From positions 1 through 64,000 of the forward strand of contig CAZCZJ010000001.1 of NCBI GenBank assembly GCA_964503235.1: 64,000 nt of DNA, in the 5' to 3' direction. The notes beneath the pieces were generated by a model. The model was not told the origin of the DNA. It saw only the letters and a program-made list of their open reading frames with translations, and did not search any database. This document shows positions 24,001 to 32,591 of this stretch, in pieces; position 1 is the first letter of the stretch; each line of letters starts with the position of its first letter. This DNA is from W425 sp964503235. GTDB taxonomy: Bacteria > Chloroflexota > Dehalococcoidia > Dehalococcoidales > RBG-16-60-22. The translations under genes were made by a program, and so were the position numbers.

Positions 24001-25830
24001 ATGAAAAGCGAATACTCTTTTGGTTGCGTGATGCTTAAAAGAAACAGGTCATTTCTGTTAATACTACTTACATTGATGGTACTGGCAAGCGGGATAACAG
24101 GTTGCGGTGGTCTATCATCGGCAAAAACACAGGATGGCGCGTTCCCTTTTTATAAAGACCGTGTCGCGACAATCCGCATCGTGATGGAGGAAGAAGACTG
24201 GTCTTTCTGCCTGACCAACGCCTTCGAGGAGCAGTACGTTCCCGCCGATTTCTGGTTCGACGAAGAATTGATTCCCGATGTCGGTATCAGACCCAAAGGA
24301 AACTCGTCACTGGGTCAGGCTGTCGGCTGGGACAGTCCACGCATACCCCTGGCGATTGATTTTAATATATTCAACCGGGCACGTAATTTCCATGGTGTAA
24401 AGAAAGTATTTCTCAACAACGGATGGAGCGACCCCACCCTGATACGGGAAGTTGTTGCTTACGAGATATTTGCCGAAATGGGGATACCCACCCCGCGTGC
24501 TTCTCTCGTCGATGTGTGGGTAAACGATACTCACCTGGGTGTTTATACCATGGTGGAAATGATAGACCAGGCTTTCATCGCGCGTCACTTCAATGACGCC
24601 ACGGGTAATCTGTATAAACCGGAGCTGGTAGTGGCGCGGCTCGATTGGACGGAAGAAGATGCCGAGAAGGATTTTTCCTCGCCGTTTTTCCCAGAACCAC
24701 CTCCCAGACATGATCCCGTTCTATATACCAATATCGGCGGAGCTCCTCTGATTGACCTTCTCAAGGCACTCGGCCAGGAAGAAATGGTGTCGCTATACAC
24801 CCCGATTCCTCCCGCGGAAGGGAACCTATCCCGCGGTCTTCCCCCAGTGCGTATGCCAAGTAACTACCTTGATGCAATGGCATTAAAAACCAACGAAAAT
24901 AACCCTGATTACTCGGGGTTATTCCGCTTTCTCGAAGTTCTTAATACCAAACCGTCAGACAATTCTCTAGCCGATATCGAGGAAGTGATGGATGTAGATG
25001 AAATACTCAAGTTTATTGCCACCTCTGATGTTATCTTACACCTGGATAACTATATCGGCATCGGGCACAATTATTACCTCTACGAGGTGGACGGCAAATT
25101 TTCTATCATTCCATGGGATGCGAACATGGCTTTCGGGACTTTTAATCTCGCCATTAAAAAGGAAGGACTCATTAACTACTATATTGATGAACCCACTGCT
25201 GGCCCAATGGTAAGATTTCCCCTTGTTTACCAGCTACTGAAACAGCCCGCTTATATGGAAAAGTACCGCGATTACGTACAGGAAGTTATCGACGAGCCGT
25301 TTGACCTTGATAGAGTCCTGGGACGTATCGACCAGCTTGTCGAAATGGTACGTCCTTACGCCCAGGCTGATATGGAGATGTTTTACTCCTACGAAGACTG
25401 GGAACGCTGCCTTACCGAAGACCTAAGACCACCGGATATTTTTGAAGGCTGGATGGCTGGAGGCCCTTCACCCCAGCTTCCCTTCTTTCTCTCAAGCAGC
25501 GAATCCGCTTTCCTGAAGCAAAATTTCGGTGTCAACAGCCTCTGGGAGTTGTTTTCCATAGAACTGACCGAAGAAGATATCGCCAAATTGGGAGAGGGGC
25601 TTAGCGAGGAAACTTATTCTCTCTTTTTACAGAATTATTACGGGCCGCTGATGGCACCACAGCCCCCCCATCAGCCTGGCTTCGGGCCAAACTCTCTGGG
25701 ATTAATCACCTTTATCAAGGCACGCTATGAATCGGCTGTGAAGCAGCTAAACGGAGAAATACCCAGTGGCTCGGGCCGAGGTATGGGTAACGGCGGTGAT
25801 ATGTGGATGGCGGACATGTTTAATTTTTAG
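24001..25830 (+). CDS. CotH-family kinase-like lipoprotein
   Basis: A 609-residue exported protein. A hydrophobic signal (about residues 17-34) ends in the lipobox ITGC, so it should be lipid-anchored outside the cytoplasmic membrane. The CotH domain starts around residue 50. It shows RPKGNSSLG (ATP-site glycine/lysine region), the NNGWSD...REVVAYEIF segment, GVYTMVE, and IIPWDANMAFG, whose acidic residues bind metal in CotH kinases. A second ATG at 24031 could be the true start. Bacterial CotH phosphorylates spore-coat proteins in Bacillus; here no sporulation context is seen. It precedes VTC and DUF4956 genes. Confidence 0.78.
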   Translation: MKSEYSFGCVMLKRNRSFLLILLTLMVLASGITGCGGLSSAKTQDGAFPFYKDRVATIRIVMEEEDWSFCLTNAFEEQYVPADFWFDEELIPDVGIRPKGNSSLGQAVGWDSPRIPLAIDFNIFNRARNFHGVKKVFLNNGWSDPTLIREVVAYEIFAEMGIPTPRASLVDVWVNDTHLGVYTMVEMIDQAFIARHFNDATGNLYKPELVVARLDWTEEDAEKDFSSPFFPEPPPRHDPVLYTNIGGAPLIDLLKALGQEEMVSLYTPIPPAEGNLSRGLPPVRMPSNYLDAMALKTNENNPDYSGLFRFLEVLNTKPSDNSLADIEEVMDVDEILKFIATSDVILHLDNYIGIGHNYYLYEVDGKFSIIPWDANMAFGTFNLAIKKEGLINYYIDEPTAGPMVRFPLVYQLLKQPAYMEKYRDYVQEVIDEPFDLDRVLGRIDQLVEMVRPYAQADMEMFYSYEDWERCLTEDLRPPDIFEGWMAGGPSPQLPFFLSSSESAFLKQNFGVNSLWELFSIELTEEDIAKLGEGLSEETYSLFLQNYYGPLMAPQPPHQPGFGPNSLGLITFIKARYESAVKQLNGEIPSGSGRGMGNGGDMWMADMFNF

Positions 25831-25873
25831 TTTGGAATTGTCCATCTATTAGGAAGGAATACATACCGAATAA

Positions 25874-26632
25874 ATGAGCAAAGTTATCACTGATAATAAG
25901 CCCGTAAGCAGATTCGAACGGAAATTCTCCATACTCCCCAGGAATATCGGGTTTGCCCTCGCCTTCTTGAGGCAGGTCTGCCGACCTGACAGAGAATACC
26001 CCAAAGACCGGGTCAACAGTTTGTATTTTGATTCTGCTGACCTCGATGAATACATACGGTCGGCTTCGGGTGAGTTTAGAAAGAACAAGGTACGCATCCG
26101 CTGGTACGGCACGGTTCGCGAGGGCGCAGGAATCCCACCCGCATACCTGGAACTTAAATCCAGGGAGGGCTTTGCCAGCAGCAAACAGAGAGAGAAGCTT
26201 ACCGTTCCTTCTGAGAACCTTTTTCCCGACCGCCTGTGCAGAGGTATCGTAGATAAAACGACGCTGAATAATACCCTGGCAAAATTCGGCCATTTCACGG
26301 AGGCACCGCTGAGACCGGTTATTGTCATATCTTATCAACGCTACAGATTCCAGGAAATACAGACGGGCATACGCGTTTCTTTCGATTATGATATCTCCGC
26401 ATCGATGATTGCCCCGGAACTGCGACGTTACGAAAGCAGGTTAAGCCTCCCGAGCGCCGTTATTGAAGTCAAGGGCCCGACCCTGGAATTACCGTTTACC
26501 CTGCGGCGTATGAAATTCCTGGATACGGACTGGAGTCGATTCTCCAAATACGGATACTGCATTGACGCGTTTCTCTCTGACCCGGGCAGCGTAGCGCGTT
26601 TTTCACCCTCGGGAAAAATTATAGACCTATAG
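25874..26632 (+). CDS. VTC-domain protein, polyphosphate-polymerase-like (CYTH/TTM fold)
   Basis: A 252-residue single VTC domain. The tunnel residues are recognisable in order: FERKF, NSLYFDS, KVRIRWYG, LELKSR, SYQRYRF, VSFDYDI, VIEVK and the terminal SKYGYC. In yeast Vtc4 this domain makes polyphosphate from ATP; bacterial stand-alone versions are assumed to do so or to bind triphosphates. It lies between the CotH lipoprotein and a DUF4956 membrane protein, with gaps of 43 and 19 bases, so the three form an operon. A membrane-coupled polyphosphate function is inference. Confidence 0.8.
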   Translation: MSKVITDNKPVSRFERKFSILPRNIGFALAFLRQVCRPDREYPKDRVNSLYFDSADLDEYIRSASGEFRKNKVRIRWYGTVREGAGIPPAYLELKSREGFASSKQREKLTVPSENLFPDRLCRGIVDKTTLNNTLAKFGHFTEAPLRPVIVISYQRYRFQEIQTGIRVSFDYDISASMIAPELRRYESRLSLPSAVIEVKGPTLELPFTLRRMKFLDTDWSRFSKYGYCIDAFLSDPGSVARFSPSGKIIDL

Positions 26633-26651
26633 ACTTGAAGGAGGACTTTTT

Positions 26652-27323
26652 ATGTTTGACGGACTATGGGAACTCATTAACAGCCTGAAGTCCCCGGTGG
26701 GACTCTGGGAAGCCGTGCTTGCCATCCTTTTTTCACTGATAGCATCCATTATCGTGTATTTGATGTACCAGCTGTTTTACGGCTCCAGGCACATCGGTGC
26801 CGGGGTACATCGCACGTTCATCATCGGAGGTCCGGCCATTACGGCCTTATTCCTCGGTATTCAGGTTTCCATTCCTCTTTCTCTGGGACTTCTGGGAGCG
26901 TTATCATTCGTCCGTTTCCGCACCCCGGTGAAAGACCCGGCGGAAATCGGTTTCCTGCTGTTACTCATAGCTTCATCAATCGGCGCCGCCACGGATAACT
27001 ATCTGGCAACCGGTATTCTGTTCGGGGTAGTTTTTATTGCCCTGGGTATTCAGTGGCTTTTCCGTAATCGCTTTAACCTGTTCGGACGTGGTAATCTGAT
27101 GATTTCGGTTGACCAGCCATCCTATCCGGAACTTGAGAAGAAACTCTCCTCTTTTCTTAAGGACCGCCTCGGCGGACTCAGGATGGAGACTATGTCTGTA
27201 ATAGAAGACAGGGTTAGCCTTCATTATCAGTACCGGAAAAAGACCGGTTACGACTGGGCAACCTTTACCAACGACCTCAACCAGATAGCGGCTCCGGCGA
27301 AGGTTGAGATATTTGTTGGTTAG
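26652..27323 (+). CDS. DUF4956 membrane protein
   Basis: A 223-residue protein with about four transmembrane helices in its first 150 residues (near 20-42, 55-85, 97-113 and 116-135). They surround the conserved FVRFRTPVKDPAEIGF motif, and a cytoplasmic ferredoxin-like C-terminal domain (about 145-223) follows. DUF4956 genes are found next to VTC-domain genes in many bacteria, so a channel or scaffold for the VTC enzyme is the usual suggestion. SD GAAGGAGG precedes the ATG. No catalytic residues are apparent. Confidence 0.78.
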   Translation: MFDGLWELINSLKSPVGLWEAVLAILFSLIASIIVYLMYQLFYGSRHIGAGVHRTFIIGGPAITALFLGIQVSIPLSLGLLGALSFVRFRTPVKDPAEIGFLLLLIASSIGAATDNYLATGILFGVVFIALGIQWLFRNRFNLFGRGNLMISVDQPSYPELEKKLSSFLKDRLGGLRMETMSVIEDRVSLHYQYRKKTGYDWATFTNDLNQIAAPAKVEIFVG

Positions 27324-27351
27324 TATATTGAGTACGCTTTCGTCCCGTTAA

Positions 27352-27400
27352 GATGTTTGACAAAGATGTTTGACAAAAATGAATAACAGATGGGTATAAT
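27352..27400 (+). promoter_or_regulatory. Promoter with tandem 13-base direct repeat upstream of catalase
   Basis: The 13-mer GATGTTTGACAAA occurs twice in tandem (27352-27364 and 27365-27377). Each copy contains a perfect TTGACA (27357 and 27370). A perfect TATAAT lies at 27395-27400, 19 bases after the second TTGACA. The repeat could be a two-site operator overlapping the -35 box. Transcription would begin near 27407. Confidence 0.55.
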
Positions 27401-27450
27401 TAAAGTGTAATCAAATCACGAGTTTCTGTATAACGGGAGGTTGAGGCGGG

Positions 27451-27510
27451 ATGAGCACCAGGGTACCGACTATAAATATATCACATTAGTCGGTGCCCTT
27501 TTTTATTTTT
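27451..27510 (+). promoter_or_regulatory. Catalase leader: 12-codon ORF overlapping an intrinsic terminator
   Basis: GGGAGG (27435-27440) precedes an ATG at 27451 that opens a 12-codon frame (MSTRVPTINISH) ending at TAG 27487-27489. GGGTACCGACT (27461-27471) pairs with AGTCGGTGCCC (27488-27498) and is followed by TTTTTTATTTTT (27499-27510), a textbook terminator lying between the promoter and the catalase SD. A ribosome on the small frame would cover the 5' half of the stem. Attenuation of catalase is inference. The hairpin could instead simply end transcripts from the upstream operon. Confidence 0.6.
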
Positions 27511-27537
27511 CTGAAATTTGACCACAGGAGGTTTTTC

Positions 27538-29040
27538 ATGAAAAAGGGGAAAAAGACCTACACAACCGGATTCGGCGCTTCAGTAGATAACGACCAGAAC
27601 AGCAAGGCAGCCGGCGCCTACGGCCCGCTGTTGATTCAGGACACCCACCTGCTGGAGAAGCTGGGGCACTTCGACCGGGAGCGTATCCCGGAGCGCGTCG
27701 TCCACGCCAAGGGCGGCGGGGCGCACGGCTACTTTGAGGTTACGGCGGATGTTACCAAGTACACCAAGGCTAAATTCCTCTCGGAAATCGGCAAGCGTAC
27801 CGATGTCTTTGCCCGCTTTTCTACCGTCGGCGGGGAGAGAGGTTCGGCCGACGCCGAGCGTGACCCCCGCGGCTTCGCCCTGAAGTTCTACACCGAAGAA
27901 GGCAACTACGATATGACCGGCAACAACACCCCCGTCTTCTTCATCCGCGACCCCTTAAAATTCCCGGACTTTATACACACGCAGAAGCGACACCCGGGCT
28001 CCAATCTCAAGGACGCCAGCATGTTCTGGGACTTCCTTTCGCTGACGCCGGAATCGGTCCACCAGGTAACCATTCTCTTCTCCGACCGGGGCACGCCGCG
28101 TACTTTCCGCAACATGAACGGCTATAGCAGCCATACCTTCAAGTGGTACAACGCCAAGGGCGAGTATTTCTGGGTGAAATATCACTTCAAGACAGAGCAG
28201 GGCATCGACAACCTGACCCGTGACGAGGCCACCGAGATGAAGGGGAAAGACCCCGACCACGCCGTCCGTGACCTCTATCAAGCCATCGAGCGCGGCGAAT
28301 ACCCATCCTGGCGGCTGGAGATGCAGGTAATAACCCCGGAGCAGGCCGAGAAATACCGCTTCGATTCCTTCGATGTCACCAAGGTCTGGTTCCACGCCGA
28401 TGTCAAGCCGTTTACCATCGGGCGGATGGTGCTCAACCGAAACCCCAAGAACTACTTCGCCGAGGTGGAGCAGGCGGCTTTCTCTCCGGCTAACTTCGTG
28501 CCCGGTATCGCGGCCTCGCCGGACAAGCTCTTGCAGGGGCGTCTCTTCTCCTACCACGACACGCACATCCACCGTCTGGGCGTCAACTACCCGATGATTC
28601 CCATCAACCGCCCCAAGAACGCCGTCAACTACTACCAGCGCGACGGTTCTATGAACGTCGATAACGCCGGCGATGGTCCCAATTACTACCCCAACAGCTT
28701 CGGCGGGCCGGAGCCGCAGCCCGATGCCGCCGAGCCGCCTTTCGAGGTCAGCGGTGAGGCGCGCCGTCACCCCTATACCCACCCCAACGACGACTTCTTC
28801 CAGCCCGGCGAGCTTTACCGGCGGGTAATGACTGATATGGACCGCAACCACCTCATCGGTAATATCAACACGCATTTATGTAACGCCCAGAAGCGAATCC
28901 AGCTACGCCAAGCGGCCGTCTTCTATAAGTGCGACCCGGAGTACGGCAGCCGTGTTGCCGAAGGTCTGGGACTCGACGTGAAAGAGGTAAAGAGCCTTGC
29001 CGAGATGACCCAGGACGAACGTGCCGAGGCAACATCCTAG
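27538..29040 (+). CDS. katA: Heme catalase (KatA type)
   Basis: A 500-residue small-subunit monofunctional catalase. Visible catalytic parts are H56 in VVHAKGGGAHG, the Asn in TGNNTPVFF (about 129-130), and the heme-ligand Tyr in RLFSYHDTHIHRLG. The frame stays open upstream to 27493, but that region is a terminator stem. AGGAGG at about 27527-27532 places the start at 27538. It degrades H2O2, and its presence suggests exposure to oxygen in an otherwise anaerobic-looking gene set. GC is clearly higher than in neighbouring genes, with a third-position bias to C/G, which hints at horizontal acquisition. It ends at a strong bidirectional terminator. Confidence 0.95.
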   Translation: MKKGKKTYTTGFGASVDNDQNSKAAGAYGPLLIQDTHLLEKLGHFDRERIPERVVHAKGGGAHGYFEVTADVTKYTKAKFLSEIGKRTDVFARFSTVGGERGSADAERDPRGFALKFYTEEGNYDMTGNNTPVFFIRDPLKFPDFIHTQKRHPGSNLKDASMFWDFLSLTPESVHQVTILFSDRGTPRTFRNMNGYSSHTFKWYNAKGEYFWVKYHFKTEQGIDNLTRDEATEMKGKDPDHAVRDLYQAIERGEYPSWRLEMQVITPEQAEKYRFDSFDVTKVWFHADVKPFTIGRMVLNRNPKNYFAEVEQAAFSPANFVPGIAASPDKLLQGRLFSYHDTHIHRLGVNYPMIPINRPKNAVNYYQRDGSMNVDNAGDGPNYYPNSFGGPEPQPDAAEPPFEVSGEARRHPYTHPNDDFFQPGELYRRVMTDMDRNHLIGNINTHLCNAQKRIQLRQAAVFYKCDPEYGSRVAEGLGLDVKEVKSLAEMTQDERAEATS

Positions 29041-29062
29041 AGAAAATCAATAGCTACAATAA

Positions 29063-29100
29063 AAGAGACGTGGATTGAGTTGCCTCTCTCCACGTCTCTT
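29063..29100. terminator. Bidirectional intrinsic terminator between catalase and lipoprotein genes
   Basis: A perfect 12-base stem AAGAGACGTGGA (29063-29074) / TCCACGTCTCTT (29089-29100) with a 14-base loop. On the minus strand it is followed by TTTTATTG; on the plus strand by CATATTTT. It lies in the convergent gap, so it can serve both genes. Confidence 0.8.
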
Positions 29101-29130
29101 CATATTTTGGTTTAACTCACCCCCGGCCGG

Positions 29131-30207
29131 TTATTCCAGGTGAAAGCTCCTGATGACGGCATCAATGATCGCCTCGTCATGGGCAAAGGTGCTGACCGGA
29201 CCGAAACCCATTAGGTTGAAGCCGTCCTCCCCCCGCATGACAATAACACATTTCGCCGTGAGGTAAAAGCCCTCCATGGTGGCATTAAACACGAACTCAT
29301 AGGCCGGGGTGCCATCATCCATGGTTATCTCGCCTTCGGAAAGCAGCTCGTAGTCGGGGAAATTATCAGTATATACCTGCCTGGCTCCGGCCACCGCCGC
29401 CTCAACACTGCCCGCTCCCGTCATCGTCCTGACCATCACCTCGGGCACTCCCGTATCGGCCCGGAGGTCGAGGATTTCCGCAAACCCACCGGTGGTACAG
29501 TCAGACCATCCCTCCGGGTAGGTGATGGAGAATCCGAATTCGGCGTTGGTATAGGTACCGCCGGGACTGGAGGCCGGCGGCTCATAAGTATAAGGCAGCA
29601 GCTCAAAGCTGTCGATGATATCGTCCAGCAGCGGCCGCTGCGCATCGAACCTGTCGGGTTCTCCGTAGACACCGACCATGATAAGCTGTCCCTCCCGCAC
29701 CAGGACGATATAGCGGTACTTCTGCAGCTCACCAACGTCCTCATCACCCTGGCCGAGCATCTCGTAGCCGGAGATATCGTCGCCGATGGTGACGTAACCC
29801 TCGGAGAACATCTCGTATTCCGGCATCGTCTCCATGTACTCTTTAATTTCGGCAACGGCGTCTTCAAGGACAATCTCCCCGGTCTGGTAGTCTACCGATA
29901 CGAATACCGAGAGACTCCCTTCGGGTTCGTTGCAGATGAAATAACAACTTGTCGGCCCGCCGTGAGTGTTCTCGTCCCATCCCTCGGGATGCTCAAAGGA
30001 AAAGCCGTGCTCCGTGTTCTCGTAGAGGGTCATGGTCAGGGCCGGGGAACCAGGTGTAGTCGTTTGGGTTGAAGTTGAAGTAGTGGCGGTTGTTGTTGCA
30101 GATGTCGTTGTGGCCGCCGTTGTCCCGCACTGGCAGCCAACTATGAACAGGGCCAGCACGGCCAGAACAGTCAAGATAAGGCTCATCCCGCCTCTTTTGC
30201 CTGTCAT
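29131..30207 (-). CDS. Lipoprotein with two PsbP-like/DUF1795-type repeats
   Basis: A 358-residue secreted protein. The signal (MSLILTVLAVLALFIVGC) ends in an IVGC lipobox, followed by a Thr/Ser-rich linker of about 30 residues. Two similar domains follow (about 60-205 and 218-358), each opening with a GFSFEHPEGW or GFSITYPEGW motif and ending in a DxIIDSFEL/DAVIRSFHL helix. This looks like a duplicated PsbP/Mog1-type fold common in extracytoplasmic lipoproteins. Ligand and role are unknown. GGGAG precedes the ATG. It converges with catalase. Confidence 0.75.
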   Translation of the reverse strand: MTGKRGGMSLILTVLAVLALFIVGCQCGTTAATTTSATTTATTSTSTQTTTPGSPALTMTLYENTEHGFSFEHPEGWDENTHGGPTSCYFICNEPEGSLSVFVSVDYQTGEIVLEDAVAEIKEYMETMPEYEMFSEGYVTIGDDISGYEMLGQGDEDVGELQKYRYIVLVREGQLIMVGVYGEPDRFDAQRPLLDDIIDSFELLPYTYEPPASSPGGTYTNAEFGFSITYPEGWSDCTTGGFAEILDLRADTGVPEVMVRTMTGAGSVEAAVAGARQVYTDNFPDYELLSEGEITMDDGTPAYEFVFNATMEGFYLTAKCVIVMRGEDGFNLMGFGPVSTFAHDEAIIDAVIRSFHLE

Positions 30208-30327
30208 GGCCCCACTCCCTTTTTTCAGCTGATTCAGGTTTGTGTCATTCCGTCGTTTACACTACTCCTTTGTCCGTAGTATGTCAATGGTACTAATTTC
30301 CTATTACCAGTTTAATAATGAACGACA

Positions 30328-31596
30328 TCATACCGCTCTTTCTACCAGCTCAACGACATCATATACTTTCAATTTGCTACCGGTCTCTTTAATAGCCTTT
30401 ACGAAATTCTGCTCACACCAGGGACAGGCAGTCACTATCGCCTCAGCCCCGGTAGCTTCAGCTTCCTTTATCCTCTCATCGGCCGTCCACAGTGAGAACT
30501 CAGGATTAGACTCGTTAACGCCGCCACCGGCACCACAACACCAGGCGTATTCCTTTATCCTCACCATCTCTACCAGTTTCAACCCAGGTATACTCTTAAT
30601 GACATCCCGCGGCGGCTCGTATACACCGTATGTACCGCGCCGGAACTCCTTATACGGCTCGAATACACGTATATGTCCCGGTACCTCCTTGCCCTGCCAG
30701 TGTATCCACGGCTCTCCCAGCCTCCCCAGATAACACGGGTCATGATAGGTTACCGTCATACCCACTTTCTTCTTCGGCTTGAGATTGCCTTCCTTAATGA
30801 TCCTGTCCAGATATTCGGTAATATGTACTACTTCCAGGTCTCCCCTGAGTTCATACTTATCATAGAGAACCTTGAATGCCTGATAGCCGTCAGCACAGCT
30901 GGTTACCAGTGTTTTGGCACCAGACTTCTTGATCATTGCCATGTTCTGCTTCGCCTGGTTCAGGAAGTCTTCCTTATAGCCCATCTGGTAGGCACGACCG
31001 CCGCAGCATGTCTCGTTATTACCCCCAATACCAACATCGATACCAGCCTTTTGTAAAAGTTTTACGGTGGCTTTAGCAAGCTTCCACATATCTTTGTTAT
31101 AGCTGGTCAGGCAGCCGACTTGGTAAATAACATCTACCTTCTCTTTGGTATAGTCTTTTACCTTGAGTCCTGCCGCCCATTCTCCCCGCTTGCTCCTGGC
31201 CCCCGGTACCATCGTGCCCTGTTTCCTGAGACTGCCGATTACCTTGTCTAAAGCCGGGTTGGTATGCCCTTCCTCGACGGCTTTTATCCTCGTCTCGTAT
31301 ATCGGCTCTATTACCTCCATGTCCATGGCATACTTACACGATACGTCGCAGGCCCCGCACATCTGGCAGTTGTAGATGATATCCAGAAGCTTGTCTGTAT
31401 ATTCAAGCCGGTTCTCCAGCATAGCTACGCCAATACCCATACGGCCGCCACCGGAATAGGCGTGAAAGTTATACCTGGATATACTGGGGCAGACGTTAAC
31501 AGGCTGATATCCCGCCACTTTCTCCAGAGGAATAAATTTACAGATATTGCATTTATTGCATAATTCCATGTCTTCCCGGTAATCCTGTAATGCCAT
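30328..31596 (-). CDS. CCG-domain Fe-S oxidoreductase (GlcF/HdrD-like), copy 2
   Basis: A 422-residue twin of the gene at 19791-21059 with all the same cluster-binding cysteines. The first 40 residues differ (C13, C16, C19 kept within ELCNKCNICKF), and one residue differs near the end (GLKLVEM versus GLKMVEM). Unlike copy 1 it has no FAD-oxidase partner beside it; its neighbours are a lipoprotein and the AOR operon. It may serve a different dehydrogenase located elsewhere, using its distinct N-terminus for partner choice (inference). SD GAGGAAT precedes the ATG. Confidence 0.85.
   Translation of the reverse strand: MALQDYREDMELCNKCNICKFIPLEKVAGYQPVNVCPSISRYNFHAYSGGGRMGIGVAMLENRLEYTDKLLDIIYNCQMCGACDVSCKYAMDMEVIEPIYETRIKAVEEGHTNPALDKVIGSLRKQGTMVPGARSKRGEWAAGLKVKDYTKEKVDVIYQVGCLTSYNKDMWKLAKATVKLLQKAGIDVGIGGNNETCCGGRAYQMGYKEDFLNQAKQNMAMIKKSGAKTLVTSCADGYQAFKVLYDKYELRGDLEVVHITEYLDRIIKEGNLKPKKKVGMTVTYHDPCYLGRLGEPWIHWQGKEVPGHIRVFEPYKEFRRGTYGVYEPPRDVIKSIPGLKLVEMVRIKEYAWCCGAGGGVNESNPEFSLWTADERIKEAEATGAEAIVTACPWCEQNFVKAIKETGSKLKVYDVVELVERAV
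30716..31514. repeat. Gene-conversion tract, copy 2 (identical to 20179-20977)
   Basis: 799 bases with no difference from 20179-20977 at an offset of 10,537. The two copies are in the same orientation, so recombination between them could delete or duplicate the 10.5 kb holding the CotH, catalase and oxidase genes. Confidence 0.8.
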
Positions 31597-31739
31597 CTAT
31601 TCCTCCTTCGAATCATCCACATGACCGTATTTAAATCCCAACTACATACCAATCAATTATAACTATGGTCGATATCCTGTCAAGTTAATTCCTATCCTAT
31701 CTGGTAATTTCACTGTTTTCCCTGACCATGCCTATTTTA

Positions 31740-31923
31740 CCTCACCCCCTTTTTCCCCCTCTCCAACCCGGTTCTCTACTGAAATAATTATATTAGACTG
31801 GTCGTAGAGGGGGAGAGATTTTGAGTGGGGGCAAAGCCCCCTCTCTCTTACACTCCCCTTTCCAATCAATTATTACTTAGGCTTGCCTTGATGCTCAAGG
31901 CTGGAGAGGAGTCAGGGGAGAGG
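31740..31923. repeat. Family B repeat, diverged copy, in the 31597-32057 spacer
   Basis: The 461-base spacer has no gene. CCTCACCCCCTTTTTCCCCC (from 31740) and CTCTCCAACC face GTCGTAGAGGGGGAGAG. A GGGGGCAAAGCCCCC hairpin follows (about 31827-31841), and CTCCCCTTTCCAATCAATTA faces GGCTGGAGAGGAGTCAGGGGAGAGG (to 31923). The order (C-rich arm, hairpin, second arm pair) is that of the copy at 22751. The rest of the spacer carries the AOR promoter. Confidence 0.65.
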
Positions 31924-32019
31924 CAAAGATATCAACAGGATACAGAAAGTATTTCTTACCGGTATTGATTCTCCCAATCCCTCACCGGACATAACCAGTA
32001 GAGATAGGTATGCCTACAA

Positions 32020-32028
32020 TGCTATAAT
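32020..32028 (+). promoter_or_regulatory. Extended -10 promoter for the ferredoxin-AOR operon
   Basis: TGCTATAAT at 32020-32028 is a perfect extended -10 element (TGnTATAAT). No good -35 box lies 17 bases upstream, which is normal for extended -10 promoters. A start near 32035 leaves a leader of about 23 bases containing CAGGAGG (32044-32050). Confidence 0.55.
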
Positions 32029-32057
32029 GACAGTATGAGCCTTCAGGAGGACTACCA

Positions 32058-32591
32058 ATGGCTAGAAAACTCACCGTCATTCCGGAGCAGTGTTCGGGAT
32101 GCCGTATCTGCGAACTGGTATGCGCCATTAAGCATTTCGGGGTGAACAATCCTAAAAAATCGGCAATAAGAATTATCAATACCTACCCTCACCCCGTGAT
32201 GAGAATGCCCGTTGTCTGCAGCCAGTGCAAGGTGCCCGCCTGCGCCCAGGTATGCCCCACCGATTCCCTGCATCTGGTCGACGGCATCGTTCAACTCGAT
32301 AAGGAAAGCTGCATTTCCTGTTTTAAATGCGTGGAAGCCTGTCCCTTCGGGGCCATCTACGCTCATGAAGAATGCGACCTGCCCATTAAGTGCGACTTAT
32401 GCGGCGGCGAACCCGAGTGTGTCATCAACTGCCCTCTCGGCGCCCTCAGGATGATACCGGAACACGCTCTCGGTGAGACTAAGAGGCTGAACAATGTCCT
32501 GAGCTATACCCAGATGAGAGAGATAGAGTTTTACGAGAAGGGCGAGAAGAAGACCATCCATTACGCCGAGATAGGGAAGGAAGAGCTATGA
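32058..32591 (+). CDS. Multi-cluster ferredoxin subunit of an AOR-family enzyme (AorA/HycB-like)
   Basis: A 177-residue protein with four cysteine groups in HycB/DmsB order: CSGCRICELVC, CSQCKVPACAQVCP, CISCFKCVEACP and CDLCGGEPECVINCP, enough for about four [4Fe-4S] clusters. It overlaps the AOR gene by 4 bases (ATGA), so it is very likely its electron-transfer subunit. Similar small subunits accompany Aromatoleum AorB and the BamB-type AOR homologues; sequence alone does not separate these. SD CAGGAGG is strong. Confidence 0.85.
   Translation: MARKLTVIPEQCSGCRICELVCAIKHFGVNNPKKSAIRIINTYPHPVMRMPVVCSQCKVPACAQVCPTDSLHLVDGIVQLDKESCISCFKCVEACPFGAIYAHEECDLPIKCDLCGGEPECVINCPLGALRMIPEHALGETKRLNNVLSYTQMREIEFYEKGEKKTIHYAEIGKEEL

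Noticed and set aside
27493..27537. An upstream start for catalase
   Set aside because: It lies within the 3' arm and T-tract of a terminator; the ATG at 27538 has AGGAGG at the right distance and begins like other catalases.
27955..28875. A long open frame antisense to catalase
   Set aside because: It is explained by the strong third-position GC bias of the catalase gene; the translation has low complexity (V, G, L rich) and matches no family.
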